A stretch of 64,000 nt of DNA, from NCBI GenBank assembly GCA_029204225.1, contig CM055103.1:21332709-21396708 (forward strand), given 5' to 3'. Positions within the stretch are counted from its first letter, which is position 1, and every line of letters begins with the position of its first letter. This stretch comes from Diphasiastrum complanatum (lineage: Eukaryota; Streptophyta; Lycopodiopsida; Lycopodiales; Lycopodiaceae). The notes beneath the pieces were generated by a model. That model did no database searches. It saw only the letters and a program-made list of their open reading frames with translations, and was not told the origin of the DNA. Shown here piece by piece: positions 39,481-51,290 of this stretch. The position numbers were made by a program, and so were the translations under genes.

Positions 39481-40930
39481 CGACAGTCAAATTTGATGGA
39501 TACTGAGTTCCTCACAATTGACCAGATTTTTATGATTGATCTATCATCTAAATCATACTCGATATTGAGTTCAATCATATATGAGAAACAATCAATACTG
39601 AATCTCCTGTTTCTAATTTGATTTTGGTATAAGTTTCAGTCAACGACATCAAGTCTGAGACATATCCATTCATAGCAGTTTGCATCCGAGGCTGTATTTG
39701 ACAACAGATCCGACAAGCCTCTAAATAATAACAAAGTTACATCCGATGAGCTATTGATTCTAGATTTGATACTGTAACTCATGCTACATCCGACGAGCTT
39801 CTACTCAGATCTGACAAATCACTTCTGCTAAGAAAAATGTCGGCTTCCTAGCATTTTTTGCATTCCTAAGGAAAAGCAAAATACCAAAATCCGAGTATTG
39901 TTCGAGTTTTTAGAGATTTCACAAAACTTGCAGAGTGAGAATTGATCATTTTGCCCAGAATTTGAAAAAACTTCATTCCTCGCAAAACTCAAAAACTCTG
40001 AAAGTCGTCCTATCTTTATATCTGACTACTCAATCCCTCGTCACATCCTATCTTATCTCCGAGGATTGACTACTTCATATCAATTGAAATACATCTGATT
40101 GCCATCTTCCTATCTTACATCCAATGCTATACCCGATGGTTAGTACATTACCAGAACCAACCGAACATCCAAACCGAGGCTCTTTAGCCGAGGCTTCCAT
40201 CCGAATGTTCTGAATTGACTCTCTTTCACCGAAATCTTCAACCAAATCTTCACTAAGGAACTCAACCAAACGACCGAAGTTTTGACCTAAACTTCAGCCA
40301 AACAAACGAGTCTCCTCGACCGAGAGGTTCAGCCGAAGTTTTGGCCTAGACTTTAGCTGACCAACCGAGTCTCCTTGACCGAGAGGTTCAACCGGAAGTT
40401 TTCAGCCGTAGGCACTATTTGGCATCCACTAGCTGATGAATGAAATTTTTGTTCGACAAGTACTCTACATTTATCAACTCTCTGTAAACATGGTATATTT
40501 CCTTGTTATTTTTATCATTTCTTTGTGATTGATTTTGTGTGTGCGTGCTTAACATGTTGTTTTCTTGTGATTGCATGAATTTTTCTAGATTTTATTTTAT
40601 TTTATTTTTTACATTAGGGATAGCTGTTGACGGAGAGTCATCATTGTAGAATAGCTCAATAATGAATTTTTTATTTATCTATCCATCTCCAGATCACCTT
40701 GTAGAGAGTTTAGAATATCTGTGCATATCCAAGTTTTTTGAGAGATCCATGTCACTTCAAAGTTGATTCTTGTATATAATTGAGACATTGGTCTTGGAGT
40801 CACCTAAAGAGAAATTGTGAAAATTTGGTCCAACGTGCTTCGACCAAATGTTCCAACCGAGCGCTCTCAACCAGATGTTCTACCTGAGTGCCTCGACCGA
40901 GTGTTCTCACTGAGCTGACCAACCTCGGGA
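39481..40930 (+). repeat. Diffuse arrays of CATCCGACGAGC and CCGAGT/AACCGA words
   Basis: Scattered copies of acatccgacgagct (to about 39800) are followed by aaccga, ccgaag and cgaccgag repeats at 40140-40410 and again at 40835-40925. One 55-65 base unit (gagtctcc(t/c)(c/t)gaccgagaggttca) occurs twice near 40308 and 40367. The spacing is irregular. No coding frame is credible. Confidence 0.7.
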
Positions 40931-42640
40931 CGCTGTAAGGAATAAGTTATTATCAAGTATTATATGGTAGTCATTGTGCTTATCATTCCACAAGGTCTAT
41001 AATTTAACGTTTGGTGTGCTTTCAAGGAGATAGCTTTAGTTTTTTTGTTAAGATAGCCCATTTGACTATTCTATCTAACTAGAAATGTGCTTGCTTGTAC
41101 ACAAAGAGCATTTTAAAGTAAGATTGATCAAGTGATTTGACCATACAAAACTAAGGAAAGAGGCTTTTGTTGTGGCAGTAACCTTATAAACTAAAATTGT
41201 GGGGCCCAACCTAAGGACAAAAAATATCAAGAGCAGTCTTAAAAAAGTACAACTTTTACAAAATGGAGGACAATGTGGATGAATCACAAGCGTTAACGGA
41301 TGGAGAAAAGCACTACGAGAGTATGACTCAAGAGTGCATAGAGATGGCACTAGGACATGATTAAGAAAGAAAGAGTGAGGGCATAATAAGAAGGTAGCCC
41401 TCTAGAGACAATTGGCGTTGCTTTAGAGTTGGTGCCAAGGGATGAATCAGTGCTAGAATCATATCAAGAACCGTTTGATTTAAAAATGTGCCAATATCTC
41501 ATGAGCGCAGTGTTGGCAAGAAGGATTTGGCAACCAAGGTGCTGGTGGAGGAAACACGTTCAATAGAAGGAACAACTTTGGCCCACTGTCTAGCAATTAC
41601 AACAGCTCACCAATTGTGGGCGGTTCCCCCACCATTTCAACTGCCAACAACAAGGTCACTCAAGAGGTTGTGCCTTAAGCCACTTAATAAGCATATCACG
41701 ATTGCCAGGGGGCTACTAACATGAAGAAGAGAAAAATCAGAAGTAGACCTGACGAAGTCAGATCTTAACACCCTACAACAAGTAGGTGCCTTAGCAGCTT
41801 GCAAGAACATTCGATGGCGACTCCAACAATATGATCAAAGTTATTGTATCTTAAAGGCTATGTTCACGGCAACATCACCCACTTCATGGTGGATTTGAGA
41901 GCATCTCACAACTAATGTCATATAATTTGCTAAATGAATACCCTCATTGAAGGTTTAGACGGTTTGGAATTGGAACACGCTTGAGGTGCAAAATAACCTC
42001 CTTCATGCTCTTCATTCAGACTTAAAGACCCTACCCAAAGGCGGGGTTAAAAAAGAAGCCGTGGCCACCGGCTTTGGCCGGTCAAAGCAGCATTGTGATT
42101 GGCGTATGATAGCGTGTTACCTATGCTCCCGGTATCCTCTTCATCGATTGACTCTTCTGTATGCGGAGCACCTTCCTGCCTGCCTGCCTGCCTTCCTTCA
42201 TCTTCACATTTTTCTCTTTCGCGCATTGAATGAGCGATGCGATTCCGGTCCATCTCTAGTACCTCTTTCTCCTCATCATCCAAACCTTGCTTGCTCCGTC
42301 ATCCCTACTTTTTGCTGCAATTGCCAACTCTTGCGCCATTAAAAAGTTAGTATCTGCTGTAATTCAGGAGCTAATGTTGCTCTGCAGATTCAAGCTATTT
42401 CACCAATTCCTTTTCTGCTGTTTCTGCTACCTCTAACATCCAGTCTGCCATGCGTTCGTTTTAAGCACAGAGAGGTTATACACTTACTCTTGTTACATGG
42501 GTTAGTTGGCTTATGCCGATCAAGTTGGACATCACAAACAATTGATTGTCTACAGCCTTCTATTCACCTTATAGCGCAGGCGTGCGTTATTTCTGATCTT
42601 GCTGAACTGCGTTCAATCACATCCATGATCGGAAATCTAT
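40931..42640. other. Mostly non-coding; possible gag-like remnant
   Basis: Around 41525-41700 one plus frame is rich in Asn, Gly and Ser (NQGAGGGNTFNRRNNFG), like a retroelement gag tail, but no zinc knuckle is seen. Between 42120 and 42200 there is a short cctg repeat. The region 42350-42640 could be the promoter and leader of the ORF at 42668; I could not identify a TATA box. Confidence 0.35.
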
Positions 42641-42667
42641 TAATTGCTTGATCTGGACTGGAAATGC

Positions 42668-42916
42668 ATGGCGCTCTTCGTAAGTTTTTTCAGCTGTCTT
42701 TTTTTGGCCGTTTTATCGCATTCAACAACGAGTGTGGTACGGAAGGAGTATGACGCAATGGTGGAGGCGCCCTCGGCAGTTGCAGTAGAGGTTGAGACTT
42801 ATCAACGTGCTCATTTGGAATTGTCTCCTCCTTCAGCTTCGGTAAGAAGCAGCATCAAGGAGTACGGTGCCAGCGTTGAAGCGCCAGCTCCTGCACCACC
42901 CGCACTACCATCGTAA
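42668..42916 (+). CDS. Putative small secreted protein, 82 residues
   Basis: The start is the ATG in GCATGGCG at 42668, the plant-type context; an in-frame TTG upstream is less likely. Residues 1-19 (MALFVSFFSCLFLAVLSHS) form a typical signal peptide: short N region, Leu/Phe-rich core and small residues before the cut. The mature part contains a repeated motif, KEYDAMVEAPS (about 26-36) and KEYGASVEAPAPAP (about 64-77), ending in a Pro/Ala tail like an arabinogalactan-type peptide. I recognise no family. The stop codon overlaps a good donor (tc|gtaagc at 42913), so this may be the first exon of a longer gene. It could also be chance; no expression evidence exists here. Confidence 0.4.
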   Translation: MALFVSFFSCLFLAVLSHSTTSVVRKEYDAMVEAPSAVAVEVETYQRAHLELSPPSASVRSSIKEYGASVEAPAPAPPALPS

Positions 42917-43479
42917 GCTAACTTTTGTCTTGTTATTCTCATCGATCTTATAATTCACTGAGGAAAAGTATCTTCTTAGGATCAATTTCTTGTTATTTTT
43001 GTGTTTTTAATTTGGAAGATTTTCTGATTCGATCTCAAGGATTTAGTACGGTTCTTATTGCCCTAAGCTTCACCGAACCTGGAGCCTTTTTCACCTATCC
43101 CTAGCTGGTTCTCAATAGTCTTTCAATCAACTGGACACGTGAACCCTTATGTCTAGTATTGTACATGCAATAAAGGAGACAACAGTATTGACTCTTATGT
43201 CTAGCATGACACAAAGGAGACAAGCAATCTTCAACGTTATGGAGTCGGCCCATAAAGCTTTAGATCATTAACTTTATCAGGCACAAATGATCTCGTAGAC
43301 AACAGCCGTACTCACTTCATTAGCACCCAAGAGTAGGTGCGGGTCAGGCACAAACATACAATGTACTGAGCTTCTATCACCCTTTAGAAAGGCTCTATCA
43401 TGCTGAAGATTAGCAAATAGCATTAAAAAGCAAAACCAATCAAATGATGTCGTTACTCATAGAGAAATCAAGAAATTTT
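42917..43479. other. Non-coding stretch, no gene recognised
   Basis: A short near-repeat is seen (tgtctag(t/c)at with gagacaa, 43140-43220). It may contain introns or decayed exons of the hAT copy to its right, but none could be read. Confidence 0.4.
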
Positions 43480-43950
43480 ACTTTTCAGCTTTTCAACTTG
43501 CTAAAAGCCTACTAGCCAAATAGCTTAGCTGATGGGCAAATGGCTCGAGCTCCCTGTCTGAAATCTGTGTCGGAGAGAGGAGATGGGACCAGGATGTGTG
43601 CAACGCTGTGGATACTCCTGTGAAAGTAGTTCCACTGCGTCTCCCAGATGAGAACTTCAGCTCGGTCATCCTGCATGTGAGAGAGGCATGTGGTTTAGGG
43701 TTCAGGCACGAAATCGAAGCGAAATACGGAAAATCGTAACAAACTAGCAATCACTAAAAAAGATAAAGAGCAGTTACAATACTATACTGCTTACCTCTCT
43801 GGCTGCAAGATGGGCAGCTGCAGGAACTATCCAATCCGGTCCATGAGCTCATACACCAGTCCAAGTGTGGACCCCTCGCTGTCAGCCATGCGAAGCACAA
43901 TGTAGAGTGGTCGAAGGAGTTCTGACAATGTCTGCGCATCCCTCCAGAAC
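43480..43950 (-). pseudogene. hAT transposase fragment (copy C)
   Basis: The minus strand shows two exons. The first (about 43950-43797) reads DQFWRDAQTLSELLRPL and VLRMADSEGSTLGLVYELM, the hAT middle domain, with a stop after DRIG and a donor gtaagc. The second (about 43690-43560) follows an acceptor cacatgcag and reads WETQWNYFHRSIHSVAHIL, which matches the equivalent exon of copy B (RRWEKFHRPIQSVAHIL, 49405-49470). Both ends are missing. This family moves DNA by cut and paste. Confidence 0.75.
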
Positions 43951-44019
43951 TGGTCTCCCCTCACAGTGGAAGAAAAGTGCTCCCCATCCTCTGTGCGCTG
44001 TTTTTCTTTTTTTTTTGAA

Positions 44020-44284
44020 AAAAAAGTGTGAAAATCGTGGACACGTCCGGACGCACACGCGGACGCGCGTCCGCATCCAGGGTCCGCTTCCTTAGATTTA
44101 TATATATATTATATATCAGACATGAGGGTCCGGGCACTTCGGCCCGCGTCCGACGCCCGGACCCAGACGCGTCGACTCCCAGACGCGTCCTTTTTTATTT
44201 ATTTATTTATTTTTTTTAAGGCTGGACGCGTCCGCGTCCGGGCCCCGGACGAGTATTTTTAAATTTAAAAAAAAAAAAACCAAA
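44020..44284 (+). repeat. CpG-rich block with GACGCGTC palindromes (left copy)
   Basis: The words ggacgcgtcc, gacgcgtc and gtccgcgtccgggcc recur, interrupted by T- and A-runs. The block from cagacatgagggtccggg to aaaaccaaaacctgtg matches 59160-59358 in the same orientation. In both places it lies upstream of a hAT reading frame that starts MAARPIWDEVEV, so it is probably the 5' untranslated or subterminal part of that hAT family. Confidence 0.75.
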
Positions 44285-44289
44285 ACCTG

Positions 44290-45178
44290 TGTAAGATTTT
44301 ATTAATGTCCTTGAATACCCTAAGGTACATAGGACTAAGAAAAGGTACATGTCAAGTGTGCACATAGGAGCTTAAAGCTCAATCATCTATAAAAACTAAA
44401 TAACTGCAAATACAATGCATAAAGACAGCTGACCCAGTCAGGATCCAATAGCCTGGAATCATATATCACGATGCCCATCAGCATGAAAGAAATGGTGGAT
44501 GGTATGCTGTGAGGGTACGATTAGATGTGCCCTGGACCTCTGTCGCCGGATAGGCCGTCGGTGTCGTCTCTGCTGCCGTGGCGCTCTGGGCTGTGATCTA
44601 ATAACTGACTGTCTCTCTGGCCGTCGACATGGTCTCTGATGCCGGTGTACGAAGGAGTCGGGAATCTCGGCCTCTCCATCTGAGTCGCTGCCTATGGGTA
44701 CCTCGGATCTGTCTCCGACGGGATATGCACTCATCAATGCTCAGCTGTGTCAGGGAATGTGTACCATCTAGTCTCCTCCTCCTCAGGTCTGACATCTCTC
44801 GGATCATAAGTGCGACACATCTAGGGTCCTCATAAGATATCAAGGTAGAAAGTGTAATTGGGTGCTCTCTGAACAAGCAGTAGTACCGCCCCCGTATCTC
44901 ATAGTAGGCTGGACATCTGAAGAGGAAATGTGACTCGTCCTCAGTCTCATGCATAACACACATACTACAGAGCCGGTCCTCTCGTGGGGTGCCACTGTAT
45001 CTGCCAGTCTCGATAGCCAGCTGATGTGAAGAAACCCGAAACTGACCCATCGCTATCCGCAGACTATGTGATATACTCCTCAACAAATAACCAGATACTA
45101 TGGGGCAGCCAGCCGGATCAAGAGATAGAAAGTGTGTACGATAAAATTCACTCTTGGTCCCCAATGGGCCCTGCCAAG
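44290..45178 (-). pseudogene. LINE ORF2 C-terminal end
   Basis: The minus-strand frame, open from about 45178 to 44598, carries FRVSSHQLAIETGRYSGTP and the terminal zinc motif C-SM-C-VMHETEDES-H-FLFR-C, typical of the RT tail of plant LINEs. A 3' UTR may extend to about 44290; no poly(T) is visible on the plus strand at its edge. The frame continues past 45178 only as an antisense reading of the hAT exon. The rest of this LINE, with the endonuclease, is on the far side of hAT copy B (50277-51290). Confidence 0.82.
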
Positions 45179-45188
45179 AGAGAGAGAG

Positions 45189-46217
45189 ATGGCTGCTCGT
45201 CCCATTTGGGATGAGGTGGAGGTCTCGAAAGCAGTTCACAGGGAACGCCTCCCAGGTTCGAGCACATCTGGGGGGGTTGAGAGTCCGACCCACGGGGGGG
45301 ACGCTACGGGATCGGCATTTGTATGGTCATCCCCGCTGCGGAGAGGGCTCGCATTATGGAGACATATTCTGAGAAAGCTGCTGAGCCCGACGAGCCGTCC
45401 ACAGATGCCGCGGACTCTATTTCTACTGGTGCACCCACTGCCACCGCCCCTGCCACTGGTACACCCACCGCCCCCACCGTCGCATCTGCACCCGCCCCCG
45501 CCGCTGCATCCGGCCCCGCCTTCGCCCCCGCCCCCGCCACCGCCTCAGCCTCCGCCTCCGCCAGTACTCCCCATGGATCCACAGCCTCCACTGCTACACC
45601 TACGCCTCTGCCATCACCGTCAGATCTGCACGGCCCGTCCACATCCTTCGCTTCCGCACTTGCACCTATGCCACCACTTCCAAATCCGCATCCTCCCAGC
45701 CATCCACATCCCGAGGCACCAGACAGATGTCCATGCTGGGATCTTTCGGAGAGGGGCAGCATAGAGAGGCCACCAGGACCATACAGTCTGCGGCCCGGGC
45801 TACACACCACCCACAACCGACGCATTACGAGGCCCTTTGCTCCAGGACCGGGTTGCATCAGTCAGAGAGAGACTGGCCACACTGCACGAGGCTTGGGATA
45901 GATACGGCTGTTCCATCATGGCTGATGGGTGGATTGATCGTCGTAGAGGTCCACTCATCAACGTGATTGTTTCCAGTTGTTACGGTTCCATGTTCTTGCG
46001 CAGCATCGACGCCTCCGAGGCAGGGAGAGTGCATTCGGCCGAGTACATTTACGGCATCATTCGCGCGGCGATAGAGGAGGTCGGGCCACAGCGCGTTGTC
46101 CAGGTATAATATTCTTTCATTGGTTGCTTGCTCATTTGCTGCTTGATGTTGATACAATAGTTTTGCGTAGTTTTTTTATTGATTGCAATGTGTTTCCGAG
46201 CTGTGAACTGATCGTGT
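45189..46217 (+). pseudogene. hAT transposase copy B, first exon and intron start
   Basis: Begins MAARPIWDEVEV directly after a short GA run. Compared with copy A (59818 on), about 40 bp covering the two zinc-finger cysteines are lost, and a second deletion near 45785 removes the start of the DUF659 domain. A poly-G run shifts the frame, as in copy A. The low-complexity Ala/Pro/Thr linker (45360-45700) precedes the DUF659 part (GCSIMADGW, INVIVSSCYGSMFLRSIDAS). Exon 1 ends at 46103 (gttgtccag|gtataat). The intron matches copy A up to 46217, where an LTR retroelement begins. Confidence 0.88.
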
Positions 46218-48936
46218 CCGGAAGCATGTCTGGGGACTCCAATGGAGGTGTGCATAGCACTTGGGCTGCTTGTCTTTGAAATCAGCGAGGAGTCTTGAAA
46301 AGGCCATGTCTGCATGTTGTTCAAGGATCAGGTGAAAATCAGGACAAGAAGGTTTGAACAGGGCTAAGTTCAAAGGAGAGGAGTTTGAAGGAAGCTCAAA
46401 CATCTGAAGGACAAAATTCACAGGCAGAAAATTTGAATCAAGCGAAAGTTCGAAAGTGGAGACTTCAAAGGCCAAATACAAACCTAGCTCGGGTTGCATG
46501 CAAGGATGCATGTTATTGGCTGTGGTTAGTTACAGATTTCTAAGAGAAATTTGGAGCATACTCAAGTGGATCGCTACAAATTGTCGATTATTGTTGGAAG
46601 TAATTGGATTACATGCAAGGAAGCATGGACATACACAGATTGCTAGGATGCAATGGTTGTGTCATGTAGTAGGAGATCACTAAGGTTTAAGAAGGGAAAG
46701 AACCTTGATGCGTGCTTAAGGAGGTCTCAGGAGTAAGGATCAGCAATACGACTAGGAGTTGTTTGCAATCATGTGCAAGGTGAAGAAGGGATTCACAACA
46801 ATAATTAGAACAAGGTTCGTCACAAAATGGAAGGGTTAACTCACAGGGAAAGGAAACTCTACATGAAACAATAGAGATGGTAGGGGAAGACAATCGGTGA
46901 TCATGGTGTTGTTGAAGCTACAGAAGCAGCTACCAACAAGCATATTGAAGGAAGGTTAACTTCAGACGTTCTAAGATTGACAAGTTTTTGTCGAGGTTGG
47001 AATCGACAAAGGTGCAAGCTCTTAAGAGGGAGTTGCATGGGTAAATTGATATTCAAAAGGATGTTTTTCACAGTTTCTTATCATGGTGGCAAATGATAAG
47101 TTCATTGTTACAAGTGACAGGTGTGGCAAGCTGTGTGGTCGACATTCTACATTGTATTGGTTTGGTTTCTATTCAAGTCATAGTAACTTGGTTATGTTGT
47201 AGAAACTTTCTTGTTTATCTGAACTAGTATCACTTCAGATTTATGAGTAATCGAAGTGATTGCTTGTTGTGGTTGTCATGTAATTCCTAGATACCATCCA
47301 AGTCATAGTTGATTGTTCATGTGGTGGTACTAAGTGATATCAATTCTATTTTGAGTTGGAGGAAAGTTCTAGCATCTATCCGAGTTCATGTTCCGTCATG
47401 TGGTAGATTCTGCTATAAGATTGGGAAGCCAAGGTTGTTGATTAGCTATTGAAAATCAACAATACAGGTTGTTTAGCTTCAAGAAAAACAACATGATTGA
47501 AGATGGACGTACACCAAGTTTGCATATGACAAAGTGTTGGTTGGAAAGTTGTTTGGTGCAAGTGACTCTGTGTGTGAGATAGATTCCATGGAAAAGATCA
47601 TGTCAAGTACTTTGTGTGAGAAAGTATTTGAAGGGGAGTATCAGTTACTTTGTGTGAGGAAGTATTGTATACATTTATCTTTCTATTGGGGACGCTCTTT
47701 TACTTGCATATTTGGTTTGGTTCATGGATGATATTCTATTCTATTTGGAGAGAGTGGTTGGAATGCAAACATGAAGTGTACATCCAGGGGGAGTAGTTCA
47801 ACCAAAGTCCATCAAGTTCATCACAAGTGGTAACTTATGAGAGTACCAAGAGAATTGAAATGGGTTCAATTCAAGGAATCGACACAAGTGGAGCCAACTA
47901 CTTATGAAGTACAGGTTTCTAAAGTGGGTGTTGATATATGAGATTTGATGTTGACATTTGTAGATCTATTTCCTACTTATGGTTATCATGATGGTGTTAT
48001 TGTAATCAAAGAAGATTATTTTTTCTTTATGAATGTTGGGGAGATCCTTACATTTGTGATAGCTTGAAAGATGTTCAAGGAGACCAAGGGAGTCAATCTT
48101 CAAGCAAAGTTCTCAAGGTTAAGGCAAAAGTTATCATGTCTACAGTATTTGATTCAGGGGGAGTCAAAGTTCTTTGATTCAAAGGAAGTCAAGGAATCAG
48201 GTGATATGTTGCACTCATGTTAGTCACACATATACACTAACGAGACATGAAGACTAAATCAAGACACTGAGAAGTCATATGAAGAAGGTTCATATGAAAA
48301 GGATCGACATTGAAAGGAAATTCTCCATCATCATATGAAGAAAGTTCTACATCGAGTAATGAAGACATTGAGATCAGAGTTGATCATGAATTCTACATCA
48401 AAATTGAGGATCTTCATTACATGGGCTTCATGGAAGATACACATGCATGCTTTTGTTATGCATAGTTCTAGACAATGTAAACATTAAGGAGGAGTGTTAG
48501 AGTTAATGTTTACATTAGTACCCCTAATGTTATCATTTAGGATTGATTAGTGTTAGTTTGGCCATGCCTGCGTGCTATTATAGGGGCCATTATTATCTAT
48601 AGTAGATTCGTTTTTTAGTCATACATGTAGGTGGGCACACTACTACTAGAATAGGATTTGCTTTTATCACTTAGAAATTCATCTTGGGTGTTTACCCAAT
48701 ATAGGTAATAATCATAGCAATTAGCTTTTTGTCTTTTGCTATTTGCTTTATGCTTTTCACCTTACACATAGTTTAGAGAAAGTATATATGTAGGCTGCCC
48801 TACCTCATTTGTAATGGGACATAGTTGGAGTACATCTCTTCATCATTATTGTTCTCTCTCATGTGTATGACTATTGTCTAACAACAATAGGAATCTTGTC
48901 TTGGGTTACTTGTATGATCAAGTCGGTTTTCTAACA
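46218..48936 (+). mobile_element. 5'-truncated LTR retroelement without recognisable coding, inside hAT copy B
   Basis: The right end is an LTR (48495-48936, TGTTAGAG...TTCTAACA) preceded by a purine tract attaaggaggag. To its right the hAT sequence resumes at cctcctcctgc, which matches copy A at 61057. The left end has no LTR, and 117 bp of the hAT (60940-61056 in copy A) are missing beside it, so a deletion removed the element's 5' end together with hAT sequence. The 2.3-kb interior shows no gag or pol domain. Repeated cagggggagt words (47787, 48155) occur. It could be a non-autonomous large-derivative type. Confidence 0.8.
48495..48936 (+). repeat. 3' LTR of the retroelement in hAT copy B
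   Basis: 442 bp, with terminal TGTTAGA...TCTAACA inverted ends and a TATA-like agtatatatgtagg near 48781. The base just before it ends a purine-rich tract. Confidence 0.85.
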
Positions 48937-50276
48937 CCTCCTCCTGCATTCCATCGGGCGCCTGCCTTGGGTCAGTGACATTCTCACGAGGGCACTTGCG
49001 GTTGTGGACTTCGTCACACGCAAGCGCCGCATGACGGCCCTTTTCCTCACATTCAGCAGGTAAGCTGCCACTTATTTTTTGGCTCGTTCAAGATGCTCCT
49101 TTTGTTTTTGCTCGTTTCCTCTAATTCCGTTTGTCAATGCAGGCTGGACTTGAAGAAGCCCGCTCGCACCCGCTTCGCCTACTAGTTCATCATGCTTTGA
49201 GCGGCTACACAAGCTCAAGGGTGAATTGCGGCACATGGCCACTTCGGCAGAGTTCACCGCCATGAACTTGTCCACGACCCCAGAGCACCATCCTTACTTC
49301 CATTTCGCACTCTGTTTCTTCTTGTTGCCGCAACACGATGGTATGTAACTGTTGCCTCCGCGTGGTTTGGTCCACAGGTTGGAGCCTATCAGGCGCTTGT
49401 GGCAGCGGCGATGGGAGAAGTTTCATCGGCCCATTCAAAGTGTGGCCCACATACTGCATCCGCTGTTTCAGAGCGAGAGGCAGTACGACGATGCAGAGCT
49501 GCGTGCGGACTGGTTCGCATACATCCGCCTCCTCAGCAGCGACACCGGGTTCCGCAGCATGCTCGAGGTGCAGAGGCTCGGTTACAGGTAAACTCTTGAT
49601 CTATGGTACGCTGTTGTTCGTTCAATTTCCCTGCGCGGGCTCAAGTGTACTCAAGCATATCGTTGCTCAACTGCAGGCACTCTTTGGGGCTGTTCGGCGA
49701 GGACCTCGCACGTGTCCGAGAGAACAGGCTCTTGCTTGTATCATGGTGGGAGAGCTACGGCGCCGGACAGCCAGACCTCAGGATGCTCGCGCTCCGAGTC
49801 CTTTCACAGGTATGTTGTTTGATCTCATTCATCCAACCAGTTTTCGCATTTGCTCTACAAGGTCGGTACTCACTCGAGGTTGCCAATTAATGCAGGACTG
49901 TTCTGCTTGCGTGTGCGAGCGGAACTAGTCAGCGTTCAGCCTTGTTCACACGAACAGGCGGAACCGTCTGACGACGGAGCGGTGCAATGACCTGGTGTAC
50001 TGCAACACCAACACCAGAGTGGTTCGACGCATCACGGAGAGCATGAGGGCAGGAGGCGCACACGCTCTGCTGTTGCAGGTATATTCCGTTGCTCTGTCGT
50101 TTTGCTTTCATATTGGTTTGAGACATTCAGTTTAATGCCCTCACGGTTGCTTCGGCTATTCTCACGAATGGTTGACTTGTGCAGGTCAATTCCGACGAGT
50201 GCCTGGTTGCAGCGGCAGATCATGAGCCAGAGCCAGAGATTGATCCAGACGATGCCGCTCGGCGTGCTTTGCGGGG
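48937..50276 (+). pseudogene. hAT transposase copy B, downstream exons
   Basis: Five or six readable exons with GT-AG borders: 48938-49061 (LLHSIGRLPWVSDILTRAL), 49141-49330 (KKPARTRFAY, stop, then ERLHKLKGELRHMATSAEF), 49379-49588 (WEKFHRPIQSVAHILHPLF), 49680-49809 (LLLVSWWESYGAGQPDLRML), 49897-50079 (C-terminal dimerisation region, CERN-stop-SAFSLVHTNRRNRLT), and 50186-50276. The Trp codon after CERN is TAG. The exon that carries FW...VLR in copy C is absent. The last exon runs into LINE sequence at about 50277. All this is inactive. Confidence 0.85.
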
Positions 50277-51290
50277 TGAGCCCACCATTATAAATGGCCA
50301 GTCCATGAGCCTCACCCAAGTGAAGCATCTGCTCCCCATATGATGTGACTGGACCCGCTACATCCGCCGATCGCCGTATAAGACCAAGATCATCCCAATC
50401 AAGTGCATGTATCCGTTGTGGGTCATCTGCTGCTCTGTGAAATTCCGTTTGCCTAGACCCAGTCCTGGCATTGAAGTCCCCCGCTAGAAGAATATATCCT
50501 CGATCCTCATATCTGATAATGTCGGATGAAATATCCATGAAAGGTGAGTCCTCCTCTGAGGTGAAAGCTGATGTCTCTGGAGCGAAATAACAAATAGCCA
50601 AGAATATGTCACGATCTAACTCCATCAACCTGTGGTCCAACCTGATTCAGATATAGCGAGCCTGCTTGTCAGTGTATAGTAGCTCGACCCATGGCTGGAG
50701 AGAGTCTCGAAATAAGCAAGCAACACCACTTGAACCGCGACTAGTCAGTGCCCTCGTCTTCCCTCTGCAAGTAGAAAGCCAGCAAAATCCCTCAATGCAA
50801 GGAAGTCCTCTCTCAGGACTCTCATGTGTCTCAATAAGTATAAGGATATCCCCTGTAGTACAAAAATCTCTAAAGTCTCCTGCTGTAGTTGAAGAATGGA
50901 TACCATTGCAGTTCCATAAACTTAACCGCAATGCTTTTGTGAGGGCCCCCGAACCGCTCCTAAGTCCGGGGAGCCCAAATCCCTATGCCTCAGATTTTTG
51001 GGGGTCAATGTATCGGGCCTTACCATCCCGATAGATCACCCTTTTTGCCAGTGCTTTGGCTTCGCTGAAAACCTTCCTCCTTTCGGCAACTTGCATAGGT
51101 GTGAGATCATCGTCCATGAAGACAAGCGTACCTCTCAGCCTAGCTCGTAGCCTAAGGACAGCTTGCCGCTCCTCTATTCCCGTGAACCGTATGATGAGTG
51201 TAGTTGGATCTCTTTTAGTTCTCCACACTTTTTCCATTCCATTGTGATGGTGGGAAAGTGTCTCCGTGAGGAAACTGGATGCTTCGGTAA
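50277..51290 (-). pseudogene. LINE 5' part: ORF1 end and ORF2 endonuclease
   Basis: Minus strand. The open frame 51237-50983 is the end of ORF1 (LIIRFTGIEERQAVLRLRAR, VFMDDDLTPMQVAERR). ORF2 starts at 50931 with the AP-endonuclease domain: LWNCNGIHSS, the ETHE metal-binding segment, and, after a stop at 50645-50647 (Trp to TGA), AGDFNARTG. It breaks off in LAIYNGG at about 50280. The RT domain is not in the window; the C-terminal end is at 44290-45178. Confidence 0.85.

Noticed and set aside
41986-42342. 118-codon plus-strand frame upstream of the secreted-peptide ORF
   Set aside because: It includes a cctg repeat, shows no domain, and begins within degenerate sequence.
45304-45858. 184-codon Gly/Ala/Val-rich frame, minus strand
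   Set aside because: It lies antisense to the low-complexity linker of hAT copy B and has no motif of its own; the same shadow exists opposite copy A (60025-60426).
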